13,673 nt of DNA from Campylobacter sp. UBA1713 (lineage in GTDB: Bacteria > Campylobacterota > Campylobacteria > Campylobacterales > Campylobacteraceae). Positions 6,256 to 13,602 of the stretch are shown piece after piece. The DNA lies in contig DCIZ01000114.1 of NCBI GenBank assembly GCA_002317305.1, positions 1-13,673 of the forward strand. The letters run 5' to 3'. Within the stretch, counting starts at the first letter, position 1. Each line of letters opens with the position of its first letter. Below the pieces are notes generated by a model, which was given only the letters and a program-made list of their open reading frames with translations, was not told the DNA's origin and ran no database searches. The position numbers and the translations under genes are program-made.

Positions 6256-6795
6256 ATGCATTTAGATTTGGTTAAGTTTTGTGCCAACGCGTTTAACTCA
6301 AAAAACGAAGAGGAGCTTGTGGCGGCTTTTCGAGCGCTTTCAAATTTGCCTTTTGTAAAAGAAAGCAACCTAAACGAGAGTGCAAAAGCGCTTGACTTTA
6401 CAAAACTAGAAGCGGCGTTTAACCTGCATTTTGTGGGACCAGAGCGACCCATAATAGCCACAAACGCAGGGTTTTATTTTGAAAATTCAGACGTTTTGTT
6501 TAGCGCGACTACTTTGAAATTTCGCGACTTTTACCGCTCTGTCGGGCTTTTTAGTAGCGAGGAAAACCGCGTGCCAGATGACTTTGTGGGCATCGCTTTG
6601 GAGGTTTACTACGCGCTGCTTTACGCTGAATTTGAAAAGAAAAACGAATTTTTAAAGAGCGAGAGGGCGGAGTTTTTTGTGAGCATGCTAAAACCATTTC
6701 TCAAATTTCTTTGTGCTGAAATTCTTTTTAAAGCACAAAGCAAAGAGGTGATGTTTTTGCGTGAGTGTTTGCTTTGCATCGTAAATGATAGTTAA
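6256..6795 (+). CDS. TorD/DmsD-family molybdoenzyme chaperone
   Basis: Proteins of this all-helical family bind the Tat signal peptide of a molybdoenzyme subunit in the cytoplasm, hold it until cofactor insertion is complete and prevent early export. The 179 residues are a little shorter than E. coli TorD (199) and near DmsD (204). The family block, usually E-x-PDH-x-x-x-E-L, appears as VPDDFVGIALEVYYALL (106-122). A helical C-terminal half ends in FLRECLLCIV. Its start follows AAAGGTG. It lies 53 bp before the catalytic subunit on the same strand, so that protein is its likely client. The N-terminal third is divergent, and I assigned the family from the central motif plus context. Confidence 0.8.
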   Translation: MHLDLVKFCANAFNSKNEEELVAAFRALSNLPFVKESNLNESAKALDFTKLEAAFNLHFVGPERPIIATNAGFYFENSDVLFSATTLKFRDFYRSVGLFSSEENRVPDDFVGIALEVYYALLYAEFEKKNEFLKSERAEFFVSMLKPFLKFLCAEILFKAQSKEVMFLRECLLCIVNDS

Positions 6796-6848
6796 ATAGC
6801 AGAGTTTAAAAAAAACAACAAATTCAAATTTTAAAAAAAGGACAAAAC

Positions 6849-9092
6849 ATGGAGAGACGAAGTTTTTTAAAAGGGCTTTTTGCCAGCGGTGTAGTGGCAT
6901 CTTTTCCGGCTTCGACGGTGCTAAAAGCAGCTGACGAGCAAGAGTTAAAACACTACTACACAAAAAAGAGCGACTACCAAATTTACCGAAACGCCTGTCC
7001 ACGTAACTGCTACGACACGTGTTCTATAGTTAGCTACGTAAAAAACGGACGGCTAGAATTTTTAGAAGGCGCTGAGGAGAGCACCTACACAAACGGCGGG
7101 CTTTGCGTAAAAGGCAACAGCTACGTTAGGCGAGTTTATAGCCCAGAGAGGCTGAGAACGCCGATGTTGCAAGTAGGCGGCAAAGGTAGCGGGCTTTGGA
7201 AACGCATCAGCTGGGACGAGGCGCTTGAGCGCATAGCAAAGCAGTTTTTGAAACTAAAAAAACAAGACGGAAATTTGCTTGGTGCGTGTTTAAGCAAATA
7301 TTCAGGCAACTTTGACATTATGCATTATGGCATCGAGGGCATGTTTAGCTCGCTTGGCTACACTTCTAGGCTTGTCGGGACGCCTTGCTGGCCTGCGGGC
7401 ATAGACGCGCAAAACTTTGACATGGGCAACATGTGGTGCAACGACCCAGAGGACATGGAGCACTCAAAACAGATCATTTTGTGGGGCGTAAATCCGGCTG
7501 AAACGTCTATTCACTCTTTCAAATATATCTACAAAGCACAAGAAAAAGGTGCGAAAGTCATAGTCATAGACCCGCTTTTTACCACAACAGCGGCAAAGGC
7601 GGACGAATTCGTGCAAATTCGTCCTGGCACGGACGGTGCTTTGGCGTTAGCGATGGCAAAACACATAGTAGAGAAAAAACTCTACGACAAAAAGTGGATA
7701 GAGAAAAATTCACACGGTTTTAGCGAATTTAAAGAATACCTAAACAAAAACGTCAGCACAAAGTGGGCGAGCGAGCTAACGGGCGTTCCTGAAAAGGTCA
7801 TCACCATGCTAGCAGAGGGCTTTGTAAAGGCAGGCAAGCCATCTAGCGTTTGGATAGGCTACGGCATGCAACGCCACTCTAACGGCGGAAGCATGGTGCG
7901 TGCCATAGACGCTTTTGTAGCACTAACTGGAAACATAGGGCTAAAAGGCGGCGGTGCGCGTTACGGACATTTGCAAACGTGGGGACAAAACTACTATCTC
8001 ATGGGCTTTGGCGCACCAAAAGGTAGCACGGGCTACACGGGTGCAGTAGGACCGATGGGCGAATTTGACAAAGGTGGCGGCGCAAAAGCTACCTACACCG
8101 ACCGCCCGCTAAACATAAACAAAACGGCGCGTGAGCTTTTGGAGACAAAGAGCCCAGAGATAAATTTGCTTTGGGTGGCGTGCAAGAATCCTTTTGGGCA
8201 AGACGCAAACAGAAACGAGCTTATAAAGGCGTTTAAAAAGGTGGAGATGGTGGTGGTGGCAGACCAGTTTTTTAACGAGAGTGCAAAGTGGGCAGACATA
8301 GTGCTGCCAGTTACGACGCAGTTTGAAGAAAACGCGCTAAATGTGAGCTACTGGCACTACTGGATGAGCATAAACCAAGCAGCCATAAAGCCACTTTTTG
8401 AGGCAAAAAATGACATAGAGATAGCTTGTTTACTGAGTAAAAAGATAAATTCGCTTGAGGCGGGAAGCTGCACTTTTCCGCAGGAGTACGATGGCGAAAA
8501 ATTCCTCTCAAAAGAGTTTAACGAAGGGCTTTATAAGCAGTTTGGCATGAAAGACTACCGCGAGTTACTAAAAGGTCCAGTCAAAGCAAAGAGCGGACTT
8601 GTGGCGTGGGAAGGCGGCAAATTTGGCACGCCAAGCGGCAAATTTGAATTTAAGAGCGCAAAGGCAAAGGAGTTTGGTAATGCCGAGTTGCCTGTATTTT
8701 TAGAAGGGCGAAAGCCTTATGATGCTTTGCGATTCATGAGCCCGCACACAAGGTTTGGTTTGCACTCGCAGTTTCAAAACCTAGACTGGATGAGCCAGTT
8801 TAACGGCGGCGAGCCTTTTCTTTACATAAACCCAAAAGATGCTTTGGCGCGTGGCATAAAAGACCTAGACCTCGTGGCAGTTTCAAACAAAAACGGACAG
8901 CTGGAGTTAAAAGCAAAGGTAACAGACAACGTTCCAGCGGGCATTACGATGGCTTATGAGGGGTGGTATAGAGGAAGCTACTTTAACGTAAATGAGCTAG
9001 TCGATGACACGGAAGCGGACATGGGCAAGTGGAAAACGGGAATGCCGGGCATCGCGATTCACGACCAGTTTGTGAGCGTGAGGAAGATTTGA
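6849..9092 (+). CDS. dmsA: DMSO-reductase-family molybdopterin oxidoreductase, catalytic subunit
   Basis: This is a bis-MGD molybdoenzyme catalytic subunit, 747 residues, probably reducing an S- or N-oxide in the periplasm. A Tat signal is at the start: RRSFLKG (3-9) followed by a hydrophobic stretch ending near 28. The [4Fe-4S] site is C50-x3-C54-x3-C58-x27-C86, the DmsA type of spacing, with K88 after the last Cys. MGD-binding segments include GTPCWPAGIDAQNFDMG (177-193), ILWGVNPAET (210-219), VIDPLFTTTAAKAD (239-252), RPGTDGALALAMA (258-270) and the C-terminal domain after PSGKFEF. The molybdenum ligand is not obvious: the region lacks the YGxYS serine motif of E. coli DmsA, leaving Cys180 or Asp187 as candidates. 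The substrate is therefore open. AAAAAAAGGAC lies before the ATG. The symbol reflects best resemblance only. Confidence 0.85.
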   Translation: MERRSFLKGLFASGVVASFPASTVLKAADEQELKHYYTKKSDYQIYRNACPRNCYDTCSIVSYVKNGRLEFLEGAEESTYTNGGLCVKGNSYVRRVYSPERLRTPMLQVGGKGSGLWKRISWDEALERIAKQFLKLKKQDGNLLGACLSKYSGNFDIMHYGIEGMFSSLGYTSRLVGTPCWPAGIDAQNFDMGNMWCNDPEDMEHSKQIILWGVNPAETSIHSFKYIYKAQEKGAKVIVIDPLFTTTAAKADEFVQIRPGTDGALALAMAKHIVEKKLYDKKWIEKNSHGFSEFKEYLNKNVSTKWASELTGVPEKVITMLAEGFVKAGKPSSVWIGYGMQRHSNGGSMVRAIDAFVALTGNIGLKGGGARYGHLQTWGQNYYLMGFGAPKGSTGYTGAVGPMGEFDKGGGAKATYTDRPLNINKTARELLETKSPEINLLWVACKNPFGQDANRNELIKAFKKVEMVVVADQFFNESAKWADIVLPVTTQFEENALNVSYWHYWMSINQAAIKPLFEAKNDIEIACLLSKKINSLEAGSCTFPQEYDGEKFLSKEFNEGLYKQFGMKDYRELLKGPVKAKSGLVAWEGGKFGTPSGKFEFKSAKAKEFGNAELPVFLEGRKPYDALRFMSPHTRFGLHSQFQNLDWMSQFNGGEPFLYINPKDALARGIKDLDLVAVSNKNGQLELKAKVTDNVPAGITMAYEGWYRGSYFNVNELVDDTEADMGKWKTGMPGIAIHDQFVSVRKI

Positions 9093-9117
9093 CAAATTTA
9101 AAAAAAGGAAACAAAAC

Positions 9118-9759
9118 ATGAAAAAATCATTTTTAGTAGATAGTTCAAAGTGCATCGGTTGCAACACCTGCGCTATGGCTTGCAAAAACCAAAACCATAC
9201 AGCTAGCGACATCGCGTGGCGAAGCGTTCACTTTGTCGGTGAGAGCTACCCAGAGAGTGCCAACAACCGCTTGCCTTATGGTGCGGCGGGCAACGGCGAA
9301 TTTTCTAGTTATGAATTTGCCTCACGTGGCGACTACTTCTACCGCGAAAGGGCATTTGTCTCGCTTGCGTGCAACCACTGCGAAGATCCGGCGTGTGCTA
9401 AAATTTGCCCTGCGGGAGCTTACGAAAAGCGCGCTGACGGCATCGTGGTGCATAACCAAGAGGCGTGCATCGGGTGCAAAGGATGCGTAAATTCATGCCC
9501 GTTTGAAGCGCCAAAATTTAACGCCGAGCTACAAAAAGCCGAAAAGTGTTCTATGTGCTACGAGCGACAAGACGATGGCAAAGAGCCCGCTTGTGTTCAA
9601 AGCTGTCCAGTCGAAGCGCTAAAACTGGTCGATCTTGACAAGGGCGAGGTGGGGGTGAAGAATCCGCAAGGGGTTAAATTTGCGGTAGATACCGAATACA
9701 AACCGACAACACGCTTTGTCTTGCCGAAAAAGCCGAAGAAGGAGTATAGACTGGCGTGA
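9118..9759 (+). CDS. dmsB: DmsB-like four-cluster iron-sulfur subunit
   Basis: This 213-residue protein should carry electrons through four [4Fe-4S] clusters to the catalytic subunit. The sixteen Cys lie in four groups: C12/15/18/22, C85/88/93/97, C117/120/123/127 and C144/147/159/163, the pattern of DmsB, PhsB, PsrB and NrfC. E. coli DmsB is 205 residues, so length fits. It has no signal peptide and would be exported in complex with the Tat-bearing partner. The start is 25 bp after the previous stop, with AAAAAAAGGAAA upstream. No membrane anchor (DmsC or NrfD type) follows; the stop TGA is joined directly to the composite repeat. Confidence 0.9.
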   Translation: MKKSFLVDSSKCIGCNTCAMACKNQNHTASDIAWRSVHFVGESYPESANNRLPYGAAGNGEFSSYEFASRGDYFYRERAFVSLACNHCEDPACAKICPAGAYEKRADGIVVHNQEACIGCKGCVNSCPFEAPKFNAELQKAEKCSMCYERQDDGKEPACVQSCPVEALKLVDLDKGEVGVKNPQGVKFAVDTEYKPTTRFVLPKKPKKEYRLA

Positions 9760-9864
9760 TTCGGAAAACAGAGTGCGGAATGCGGAAATTTGCGGTTATA
9801 CAGAAACGAATTTTTGCAAATTCCGTTTTCCGCATTCCGTTTTCTGTTTTCCGTTACTGCCGTC

Positions 9865-9896
9865 ATTCTGAGGGAGGCGAAAGCCGACCGAAGAAT
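9865..9896. other. Tandem G-A hairpin module, copy 2
   Basis: Identical in all 32 bases to 6066-6097: ATTCT/AGAAT, GG/CC and GGC/GCC stems separated by GA-GA mismatches, and a GAAA loop. Confidence 0.85.
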
Positions 9897-9989
9897 CCCC
9901 TGCCTGGTGAGCGAGTAGAATCGTCAAATTTAGCTAAAAGTGAATTTTTTAAATTCCGTTTTCTGCTTTTCGCACTCCGTTTTCCGAAC

Positions 9990-10007
9990 AAAAAGCTAAC
10001 GCTTTTT
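9990..10007. terminator. Short bidirectional terminator-like hairpin, copy 2
   Basis: AAAAAGC-TAAC-GCTTTTT, 7-bp stem with T-runs on both strands. It lies between dmsB and the convergent ABC-F gene, where a bidirectional terminator would make sense. The weak stem is backed by the palindrome 4 bp downstream. Confidence 0.45.
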
Positions 10008-10011
10008 TATA

Positions 10012-10063
10012 GTCCCTCGCCACCGATTTTTTCGCTGAAGCTCAAAAATCGGTGGCGAGGGAC
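10012..10063. other. 20-bp perfect palindrome, copy 2
   Basis: The arm GTCCCTCGCCACCGATTTTT (10012-10031) pairs fully with 10044-10063 around a 12-nt loop TCGCTGAAGCTC. That loop is close to the reverse complement of the loop at 5929-5940, while the arms differ from those at 5908-5961. Confidence 0.85.
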
Positions 10064-10218
10064 GGGCGGACGGGGGCTTCGCCCCTGCGACCCCTTTCGG
10101 AATGCGGAAAACAGAATGCGTGCGTAGTGCGTAGTGCGGAAATTTGCGGTTATACAGAAACGAATTTTTGCAAATTCCGTTTTCCGCATTCTGTTTTCTG
10201 TTTTCTGTTACCGCCGTC

Positions 10219-10250
10219 ATTCTGAGGGAGGCGAAAGCCGACCGAAGAAT
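10219..10250. other. Tandem G-A hairpin module, copy 3
   Basis: The same 32 bases as at 9865-9896, 354 bp later. Confidence 0.85.
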
Positions 10251-10343
10251 CCCCTGCCTGGTGAGCGAGTAGAATCGTCAAATTTAGCTAAAAGTGAATT
10301 TTTTAAATTCCGTTTTCTGCTTTTCGCACTCCGTTTTCCGAAC

Positions 10344-10361
10344 AAAAAGCTAACGCTTTTT
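10344..10361. terminator. Short bidirectional terminator-like hairpin, copy 3
   Basis: AAAAAGC-TAAC-GCTTTTT again, 354 bp after copy 2, on the ABC-F side of the convergent spacer. Confidence 0.45.
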
Positions 10362-10365
10362 TATA

Positions 10366-10417
10366 GTCCCTCGCCACCGATTTTTTCGCTGAAGCTCAAA
10401 AATCGGTGGCGAGGGAC
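10366..10417. other. 20-bp perfect palindrome, copy 3
   Basis: Same arms and loop as 10012-10063. It is followed by GGGGCTTCGCCCC at 10427-10439. Confidence 0.85.
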
Positions 10418-10545
10418 GGGCGGACGGGGGCTTCGCCCCTGCATTCAGAAAACGGAGTGCGGAAAACGGAAAACGGAAAATAGAGTGCGTGCGGAGTGAT
10501 GAATTTGCGATTCGAATTATTTGCAAATTCTACTTGCTCGTCAGT

Positions 10546-12129
10546 TTATTTTTCAGCTTCCATGCTCGCTACATACTCCTCGTAACTTCCACGAAAGTCT
10601 ACTATCTCGCCGTTGCCTTTAAAGTGCAAAATTCGGTTTGCAAAAGCGTCTATGAGCTCTCTGTCGTGGCTAACACAAAGCGCTGCGCCTTTAAACTCAA
10701 AAAGCGCCTCGCCCAAAGCGATGATGGCTTCTAGGTCGAGGTGGTTGTTTGGCTCGTCAAGCACAAGCAAATTTGGTTTTTCTAGCATCAAGCGGCTCAA
10801 ATTTAGCCTGTGTTTTTCGCCACCGCTCAGCGCATTTACCGCCTTTTCTTGTTCGATTCCGCTAAAAAGCATCCGCCCGAGACACTTTCTTATCTCGTCA
10901 AGGTCTCTGTTTTTTTCACTTCGTAGCCACTCGTAAAGCTTCATATCGCCACGAATTTCACTCATGCACTCTTGACTAAAGTAGCCCAGCTCTATGGTCG
11001 CGCCCACGTGCACTTTTCCAGCAACAACCTCGCCCACAAGCGTTTTACAAAAGGTGCTTTTTCCCACGCCGTTTGCACCGATGATGGCAACTTTGTCGCC
11101 TTTTAAAAGCTTAAAGTCAAAGTGTTTAAAGATGGTTTTTTCGCCATAACTCAAATTTAGCCCGCTCATCTCCACAAGCTCGTTGCCTATCTCACGTCCG
11201 CACCGAAAGAGGATGCTAGGGTCGCGTCTGCTAGATGTTTTTATCTCTGCTATGTCTAGTTTTGAGAGTTGTTTTGCGCGGCTTGTCGCTTGGCGTGCTT
11301 TGCTGGCGTTTGCGCTAAAACGTGCTATGAAACGCTCTAACTCCTCTTTCTCTTTTAGCTTTTTTTCACGCTCCATCTGTGCTTGACGTGCTATGAGATT
11401 CGCCGCCATGTACCAGTCGTCGTAGTTGCCACTAAATTCACGAATTTTTTTGAAGTCGACGTCCAAAATGTGCGTGCAAACGTGGTTTAGAAAGTGTCTG
11501 TCGTGGCTAATGACGACCAAAACGCCCTCGTGCAAATTTAGCTCACGCTCTAGCCAAGCTATGGCTTCGAGGTCGAGGTTGTTTGTAGGCTCGTCCAAAA
11601 ATAGCACATCTGGCTTTGGGAAGAGCACCTGTGCGAGTAGAATTTTAAATTTTTGAGAATTTTCTATCTCGCTCATTTTTAAGTCAAAATTTGTAAAACC
11701 GAGTGAGCTGAGAATTTTTTCTATGCGTGTTTCGTATTCGTAGTTTGGGTCTTCTTCTGCTGTGATGATCTCGAGTTCGCTTAGGCGGTCGTTTACTTCG
11801 TCTGTAAACTCTTCGCTTAAGTAGAGGCGATCTTTTTCTTTTACGGCGTCAAAAAGTCGTTTGTTGCCGAGCAAAACGGCATCTTTTAGCGTGTAGTTTT
11901 CAAAGGCAAACTGGTTTTGACCTAAAATTCCGACACGTTTGTTTGGCAAAATTTCTACTTCGCCACTGCTAAATTCCACTTCGCCGCTTAGGATTTTTAG
12001 AAAAGTCGACTTGCCCGCGCCGTTTGCGCCTATGAGTCCGTAACGACACTGTGGCTTTAAACTCAAATTTACATCCTCAAAAAGCAACTGCTGTCCAAAT
12101 CTGTGAGTTAAGCTCTTAACTTCGATCAT
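10546..12129 (-). CDS. ybiT: ABC-F family ATPase, YbiT type
   Basis: ABC-F proteins are soluble twin-ATPase factors acting on the ribosome, not transporters. The 527 residues hold two ABC domains and a linker. Domain 1: Walker A GANGAGKST (34-42), Walker B LFLDEPTNNLD (176-186), SHDRHFLN (208-215). Its signature is degenerate (ENSQKFK, 156-162), as I recall for YbiT-type proteins. The linker (about 240-300) is charged and has RFSANASKARQATSRAKQ, a YbiT hallmark. Domain 2: GANGVGKST (351-359), LSGGEKHR (434-441), LLVLDEPNNHLD (454-465), SHDRELI (487-493). The second Walker B segment has Asn where Thr is usual (DEPTNH). E. coli YbiT is 530 residues. It is transcribed divergently from ribD, 61 bp away, with AAAAAAGG before its ATG. 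Confidence 0.92.
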   Translation of the reverse strand: MIEVKSLTHRFGQQLLFEDVNLSLKPQCRYGLIGANGAGKSTFLKILSGEVEFSSGEVEILPNKRVGILGQNQFAFENYTLKDAVLLGNKRLFDAVKEKDRLYLSEEFTDEVNDRLSELEIITAEEDPNYEYETRIEKILSSLGFTNFDLKMSEIENSQKFKILLAQVLFPKPDVLFLDEPTNNLDLEAIAWLERELNLHEGVLVVISHDRHFLNHVCTHILDVDFKKIREFSGNYDDWYMAANLIARQAQMEREKKLKEKEELERFIARFSANASKARQATSRAKQLSKLDIAEIKTSSRRDPSILFRCGREIGNELVEMSGLNLSYGEKTIFKHFDFKLLKGDKVAIIGANGVGKSTFCKTLVGEVVAGKVHVGATIELGYFSQECMSEIRGDMKLYEWLRSEKNRDLDEIRKCLGRMLFSGIEQEKAVNALSGGEKHRLNLSRLMLEKPNLLVLDEPNNHLDLEAIIALGEALFEFKGAALCVSHDRELIDAFANRILHFKGNGEIVDFRGSYEEYVASMEAEK

Positions 12130-12190
12130 TTTTAACCTTTTTTAAATAAATTTTTGATATTTTAGCTTTTTTGACTTAAAGGGCGTTAAA
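12130..12190. promoter_or_regulatory. Divergent promoter region for the ABC-F gene and ribD
   Basis: The 61-bp spacer is A/T-rich and must serve both genes. For ribD, TATTTT (12159-12164) is a possible -10 and AAAGGGCG before the ATG is the ribosome binding site. For the ABC-F gene, AAAAAAGG lies just upstream. The space is too short for an FMN riboswitch, and none is seen. Confidence 0.35.
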
Positions 12191-13297
12191 ATGGGCGATG
12201 AATTTTATATGGACTTGGCTTTGGCGCGTGCGTGGGAGCACCAGCTTTTGACCTTTCCAAATCCAGCGGTTGGGTGTGTTTTGGTAGGGCGAAATGGCGA
12301 AATTTTGGCGGTGGAAGCGCACCAAAAGGCGGGGCGAGGACATGCAGAGCTGCGAGCGGTGTGTGCAGCACTAGGGCGGAGTGAGGAGAGTTTTTTGAGT
12401 GCTAGCGAGGCGTGGGCGTGGGCGGTGAGCGTGGCGGGTGGCGGTAAATTTGGTGGTGAGAAAAATTTAGATTCTGCGTTTTGCGCTCTTAACGGTGCTA
12501 CTGCTTACGTAACGCTTGAGCCGTGTTCGCATGAGGGCAAAACGCCGCCGTGTTGTGAGCTTTTGGCACGCGTGGGGGTGAGGCGTGTGGTGGTGGGAGC
12601 GGGTGAGAAAGGGGCGTGCGAAGGTGGCGGTGCGGCGTGGCTGCGAGAGAGTGGTGTGCGTGTGGATTTTGGGGTGCGGCGTGAGGAGTGCGAGGCGCTT
12701 TTGGAGCCGTTTGAGGCGTGGCGTGCGGGGAATTTTAGCTTTTTGAAACTAGCGATGAGCGCAAACGGAAGTGTGGTCGGCGGGACTATCTCAAATTTGG
12801 CAAGTCGGACGCATGCACATAGACTTCGTGAGCTGGTGGAGCTGCTGGTGATAGGTGGCGGGACTGTGGTGGCAGATGATCCTTTGCTGGATGCGAGGCT
12901 TGCGGGTGGCTTTTGTGGTGGCGGGCGTGCGCCGGATGTTTTGGTCTGGTCTAGGCGTGGCGGTGAGGCTTTTGCGGGGAAAAGGCTCTTTGGGGTGCGT
13001 GGGCGAGAGGTGAGTGTGAGTAGCGAGCTTTTTGGTGCGTGGAGGCGGCGGCTGGTGATGTTTGAGGGTGGCGAGGGGCTGGTGAGGGCGCTTGGTGAGT
13101 GTGGCGTGCTGGGGCGTGGTGGCGGTTTTGGTGATGTGGGCGAGGGCGGTGGTTTTGTAAGGTGGCTTTTGATATATCGTTCAAATAAATTTGTCAATAG
13201 GGTAAATTTGCGTGCGAATTTGGAGTATGATGTGCTTTGGCAGGCGCGTGTAGATGACGGGGAGATGGTGTGGGCGAGGTTGCGTTCGGAAAACTGA
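12191..13297 (+). CDS. ribD: Riboflavin biosynthesis protein RibD (deaminase/reductase)
   Basis: RibD performs two steps of riboflavin synthesis: deamination of the pyrimidine intermediate, then NADPH-dependent reduction of its ribosyl side chain. The N-terminal domain has PNPAVGCVLV (23-32), zinc ligand H51 and catalytic E53 in HAE, and PCSHEGKTPPC (111-121) with ligands C112 and C121. An extra stretch of about 30 residues (66-97, with AWAWAV) separates these blocks. The reductase domain has KLAMSANGSVVGG (186-198), LVIGGGTVVADDPLLDARL (219-237) and MFEGGEGLVRAL (290-301). A Gly-rich stretch (303-321) follows. Length 368 matches E. coli RibD (367). The last codons and the stop, in CGGAAAACTGAAAAC, belong to the next repeat. 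Other riboflavin genes are not in the window. Confidence 0.92.
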   Translation: MGDEFYMDLALARAWEHQLLTFPNPAVGCVLVGRNGEILAVEAHQKAGRGHAELRAVCAALGRSEESFLSASEAWAWAVSVAGGGKFGGEKNLDSAFCALNGATAYVTLEPCSHEGKTPPCCELLARVGVRRVVVGAGEKGACEGGGAAWLRESGVRVDFGVRREECEALLEPFEAWRAGNFSFLKLAMSANGSVVGGTISNLASRTHAHRLRELVELLVIGGGTVVADDPLLDARLAGGFCGGGRAPDVLVWSRRGGEAFAGKRLFGVRGREVSVSSELFGAWRRRLVMFEGGEGLVRALGECGVLGRGGGFGDVGEGGGFVRWLLIYRSNKFVNRVNLRANLEYDVLWQARVDDGEMVWARLRSEN

Positions 13298-13377
13298 AAA
13301 CGGAGAACTGATTGTGGAGAGCAGAGAGCAGAGAGCGAGAATTTGCGATTCGACAGAATCGACAAATAAACGCCGTC

Positions 13378-13408
13378 ATTCTGAGGGAGCGTTTAGCGAC
13401 CGAAGAAT
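13378..13408. other. Tandem G-A hairpin module, variant copy
   Basis: The outer ATTCT/AGAAT and GG/CC stems and both GA-GA mismatches are kept. The core changes from GGC-GAAA-GCC to GC-GTTTA-GC, so both sides of the inner stem changed together. Confidence 0.8.
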
Positions 13409-13525
13409 CCCCCGCCTTTTGACAAAATAGAATCTATAAATTCACAAAAAAGTAAATTTTCAAAATTCCGTTTTCCGTTTTCCGTTTTCCGTTTTCTGAA
13501 TGCAGGGGCGAAGCCCCCGTCCCAC

Positions 13526-13580
13526 GTCCTCGCCATCATTTTCTTTGAGACGAAAGCGAAAAGAAAATAGTGGCGAGGAC
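13526..13580. other. 21-bp palindrome, variant arms
   Basis: The arm starting GTCCTCGCCATC (13526-13546) pairs with 13560-13580 at 19 of 21 positions; the two mismatches are adjacent (TC against CT). The loop GAGACGAAAGCGA differs from other copies, and the arms share only parts with them. Confidence 0.8.
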
Positions 13581-13584
13581 AAAT

Positions 13585-13602
13585 AAAAAGCGATGGCTTT
13601 TT
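13585..13602. terminator. Short bidirectional terminator-like hairpin, copy 4
   Basis: AAAAAGC-GATG-GCTTTTT lies about 290 bp downstream of the ribD stop, after the palindrome. Stem and T-runs match the other copies; only the loop varies. Confidence 0.4.

Larger units (their letters stand above)
9759..10134. repeat. Composite hairpin repeat, copy 2 (first of a tandem pair)
   Basis: The block begins at the dmsB stop with TTCGGAAAACAG. Bases 9781-10088 match 10135-10442 with only three differences by my count, a period of 354 bp. Order: G-A hairpin (9865-9896), CCTGGTGAGCGAGTAGAAT, AAATTCCGTTTTCTGC, AAAAAGC hairpin (9990-10007), 20-bp palindrome (10012-10063), GGGGCTTCGCCCC (10073-10085) and GCGACCCC. 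The gap between dmsB and the ABC-F gene (786 bp) is filled by the two copies. I see no gene; long open frames here only translate the repeat. Confidence 0.95.
10135..10500. repeat. Composite hairpin repeat, copy 3 (second of the tandem pair)
   Basis: A near-identical repeat of copy 2 up to 10442, with the three differences all inside the CGCATTCCGTTTTCTG-type tract before the G-A hairpin. After CCCCTGC it departs from copy 2 and ends in GGAAAACGG heptads. The near identity suggests a recent duplication or gene conversion. The remaining bases to the ABC-F stop (10501-10545) are unique and AT-rich, with a weak GAATT/AATTC inverted repeat. Confidence 0.95.

Noticed and set aside
9756..10499. Open frames of 74-123 codons on both strands between dmsB and the ABC-F gene
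   Set aside because: They translate the repeat (for example RGLRPCDP and GGESRPKNPLPG), recur in every copy in different frames, and have no ribosome binding site or family.
12505..13365. 286-codon open frame on the minus strand over ribD
   Set aside because: It is the shadow of the GC-rich ribD frame, rich in Pro, Ser and Thr, with no recognisable domain, while ribD has all family motifs.
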